Of a stretch of 8,360 bases of DNA, positions 6,556 through 8,360 are shown one piece after another; the first letter of the stretch is position 1; each line of letters starts with the position of its first letter. Both the position numbers and the translations under genes were made by a program. The notes under the pieces are model-generated. The model saw only the letters and a program-made list of their open reading frames with translations. It ran no database searches and was not told the DNA's origin. Origin of the DNA: Gemmatimonadota bacterium (lineage in GTDB: Bacteria; Gemmatimonadota; Gemmatimonadetes; Gemmatimonadales; GWC2-71-9). The DNA is taken from NCBI GenBank assembly GCA_022573095.1, contig JACZUR010000086.1, positions 1-8,360 on the forward strand, written 5' to 3'.

Positions 6556-7577
6556 CGCTCACCCGCGAACTGCTCAAGCAGCTTCCCAAAGCCGAACTCC
6601 ACGTTCACCTCGACGGGTGCATCCGCCCGCAGACAATGCTCGACCTAGCTCCCCAGTTCGGAGTTTCCCTGCCTGCTGACGATGCCGACGCACTGGCATT
6701 GGCCATGTGCGTAAGAAACGCCAAAAATCTAGAAGAGTATCTGGAGCGTTACGAGTTTACGCTGGCCGTCATGCAGTCCCGTGAGGCTATGGAGCGCATA
6801 GCTTATGAGTTCGCGATCGACACGGCCGCTGAAAACACCAGGTATGTAGAGGTTCGATACTGCCCAGCTCTGCACACTCCGGGCCTGAGCCTGGCGGAAG
6901 CCATAGAGGCTCCAATCGAGGGATTCACGCGAGCTAGGACCGAAACTGGGATTGAGATTGGGATAATAATCTGTGGCCTCCGAACGCTTCCTCCCTCGAC
7001 CTCCTACGACATGGCGAAAGCGGCGGTCGACTACCAATCCGAAGGCGTCGTCGCGTTTGATCTCGCGGGCGCCGAACTCGGTCACCCAGCGAAAGACCAC
7101 GTGCGCGCTTTCGATCACGCGCTTGGCAACGGCCTCGCCATAACTTGTCACGCTGGTGAGGGATGGGGACCTGAGTCGGTATGGCAGGCCATCAACGACT
7201 GCCGAACTCAGCGAATCGGTCACGGCACTAGAGTTCTGGAGGACGCCGCACTCGAGGCCTATATAATCGAGAACCGATTGCCGCTGGAAGTATGCCTAAC
7301 CTCGAACGTACACACGAACGCCGTTGCTTCCGTAGCCGAGCATCCGATTCGGCGTTACTTCGACAAAGATTGCGTGGTTACGCTCAGCACAGACAGCCGT
7401 TTGATGGACAACATTACGCTTACCGACGAATATTGGGCAGCACACACAGAACTAGGATTTACGCGCGAGGAAATCGATCAACTCATCATCAATTCCTTCG
7501 AGAGCGCATTCCTCCCCGACGATCGGAAGACTGCGCTCGTTGCCGACGTTAGACAGGAGTTAAAGAGAGTCCAATGA
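6552..7577 (+). CDS. add: Adenosine deaminase
   Basis: 341 residues, normal length for bacterial adenosine deaminase, the zinc amidohydrolase that converts adenosine (and deoxyadenosine) to inosine plus ammonia in the cytosol. Seen motifs: KAELHVHLDG with zinc ligands H17 and H19 near the N-terminus; FDLAGAE (169-175); CHAGEGWGP with zinc ligand H200 and proton-shuttling E203; RIGHGTR with H224; LPLEVCLTSNVHT; and the C-terminal metal Asp in TLSTDSRLM (D281). The residue after this Asp is Ser282, where most family members have Asp or Asn that contacts the purine N7; this is the one departure seen. The ATG (6552) overlaps the preceding TGA as ATGA, and its own TGA overlaps the ATG of the transporter gene, so all three are likely translated together. 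AMP- or aminofutalosine-deaminase relatives share this fold, but the neighbours (nucleotidases, nucleoside transporter) favour a nucleoside substrate. Confidence 0.9.
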   Translation: MTLTRELLKQLPKAELHVHLDGCIRPQTMLDLAPQFGVSLPADDADALALAMCVRNAKNLEEYLERYEFTLAVMQSREAMERIAYEFAIDTAAENTRYVEVRYCPALHTPGLSLAEAIEAPIEGFTRARTETGIEIGIIICGLRTLPPSTSYDMAKAAVDYQSEGVVAFDLAGAELGHPAKDHVRAFDHALGNGLAITCHAGEGWGPESVWQAINDCRTQRIGHGTRVLEDAALEAYIIENRLPLEVCLTSNVHTNAVASVAEHPIRRYFDKDCVVTLSTDSRLMDNITLTDEYWAAHTELGFTREEIDQLIINSFESAFLPDDRKTALVADVRQELKRVQ

Positions 7578-8360
7578 TTGCACTCATGGAGCTGCAGAGC
7601 GCCGCCGGACAACTGGATGCCGCACGCCAGGGTCTCGACACCCCTTTCATTCAGCGCCTGATGGGCATTGTTGGAATGGCGGTGATGATTGGAATCGCAT
7701 GGGCTCTGTCGAGCAACCGGAAGAAGGTCAACTGGAAGTTGGTGTCCTATGGAATCGCCCTCCAGGCTATGTTTGGATTCATTGTTCTCAAGACCGGTTT
7801 CGGTAGAGCGCTGTTTAGCACCGCCAACCGGGTGTTCGCCACTTTACTTGGGTTCACCGACACCGGCGCCCGGTTCATCTTCGGCAACCTCGTAAAGAAC
7901 AACGTACCGGTAGGCCTACCGACCGGGGCGCCTAGCGACATGGCGCCCATCACCAGCGGAGAACTATGGGCTAACACTGGATCGTTCTTTGCCTTCACCG
8001 TGCTTCCAACCATAATCTTTTTTTCATCGCTTATGGCCGTCCTTTACTACATTGGTGCCATGCAGTGGATAGTAAAGGGAATTGCGTTGATAATGCAGAA
8101 AACGATGGGCACTTCGGGCGCCGAAACGCTTTCAGCGGCCGGCAATATATTCGTCGGTCAAACGGAAGCACCCCTGCTGATCAAACCGTTTGTCGATAAA
8201 ATGACCATGTCTGAGCTGAACACGGTGATGGTAGGTGGCATGGCAACCATTGCCGGCGGCGTGATGGCTGCTTACGTAGGCTTGCTGTCTCCGTTTTTCC
8301 CGGAGATCGCCGGCCACTTGCTTACGGCAGCGGTTATGAACGCACCGGCCGCTTTACTTA
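7574..8360 (+). CDS. Concentrative nucleoside transporter (CNT/NupC family), 3'-truncated by window edge
   Basis: 262 residues are visible of a family of about 400-430. CNT proteins are inner-membrane importers that couple nucleoside uptake to a sodium or proton gradient. Hydrophobic segments lie at about 29-45, 57-74, 84-105, 136-160, 163-176 and 217-240. Family signatures are clear: FIFGNLV (101-107), FFAFTVLPTIIFFSSL (138-153), GTSGAETLSAAGNIFVGQTE (179-198), then APLLIKPFVDKMTMSEL and the glycine-rich GGMATIAGGVMAAYVG. Q196-T197-E198 correspond to the Gln-Thr-Glu of CNT that binds the nucleobase in the Vibrio cholerae structure. The second half, with the ribose-binding Asn/Glu/Ser, is beyond the window. 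The start at 7574 overlaps the deaminase stop (ATGA); ATG 7586 is an alternative four codons in. Purine versus pyrimidine preference cannot be read, but the operon suggests adenosine/inosine. Confidence 0.92.
   Translation, partial: MIALMELQSAAGQLDAARQGLDTPFIQRLMGIVGMAVMIGIAWALSSNRKKVNWKLVSYGIALQAMFGFIVLKTGFGRALFSTANRVFATLLGFTDTGARFIFGNLVKNNVPVGLPTGAPSDMAPITSGELWANTGSFFAFTVLPTIIFFSSLMAVLYYIGAMQWIVKGIALIMQKTMGTSGAETLSAAGNIFVGQTEAPLLIKPFVDKMTMSELNTVMVGGMATIAGGVMAAYVGLLSPFFPEIAGHLLTAAVMNAPAALL

Overview
The window appears to be two unrelated pieces of Gram-negative bacterial DNA joined at about position 1245-1270. The left piece (1 to ~1260) is very GC-rich: hand counts on five 60-base lines give 72-78%. 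Its genes read leftward. It carries the C-terminal part of a SurE-type 5'/3'-nucleotidase, followed by the first 250 codons of a secreted BamA/TamA-like (Omp85 family) outer-membrane barrel protein that runs off the window. A 47-48 bp unit, present in three copies, spans the stop of the first gene and the start of the second.

The right piece (~1263 to 8360) has 48-58% GC on hand-counted lines near the junction, and its genes read rightward. It starts inside a thiD gene (HMP/HMP-P kinase) whose N-terminal half is missing. Next come a complete cytosolic HAD-superfamily 5'-nucleotidase, a 1036-residue exported 5'-nucleotidase, a small ubiquitin-like (beta-grasp) protein, adenosine deaminase, and a truncated concentrative nucleoside transporter (CNT/NupC family). 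Three junctions in this run are ATGA stop/start overlaps, one is a predicted overlap of 14 bases, and the only gap is 28 bp, so this is almost certainly one transcription unit. The proposed logic is purine nucleotide scavenging: the exported nucleotidase makes nucleosides outside the inner membrane, CNT imports them, adenosine deaminase turns adenosine into inosine, and the HAD enzyme sets the internal nucleoside monophosphate balance.

Both SurE and ThiD lose their N-terminal halves at the same point, head to head, exactly where GC content steps. The simplest reading is a chimeric assembly join. A real recombination breakpoint is possible but less likely. The two halves should not be treated as one locus until the join is verified.

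The most interesting biology is the exported nucleotidase. It is two 5'-nucleotidase units in tandem; the first keeps all metal-ligand motifs, and the second aligns to it but has lost nearly all of them, so it looks like a built-in pseudoenzyme half. I saw no RNA genes, CRISPR array, insertion sequence, convincing promoter or terminator. The organism cannot be fixed from this window; signal peptides and the outer-membrane protein point to diderm bacteria, and an uncultured, metagenome-derived source is plausible.
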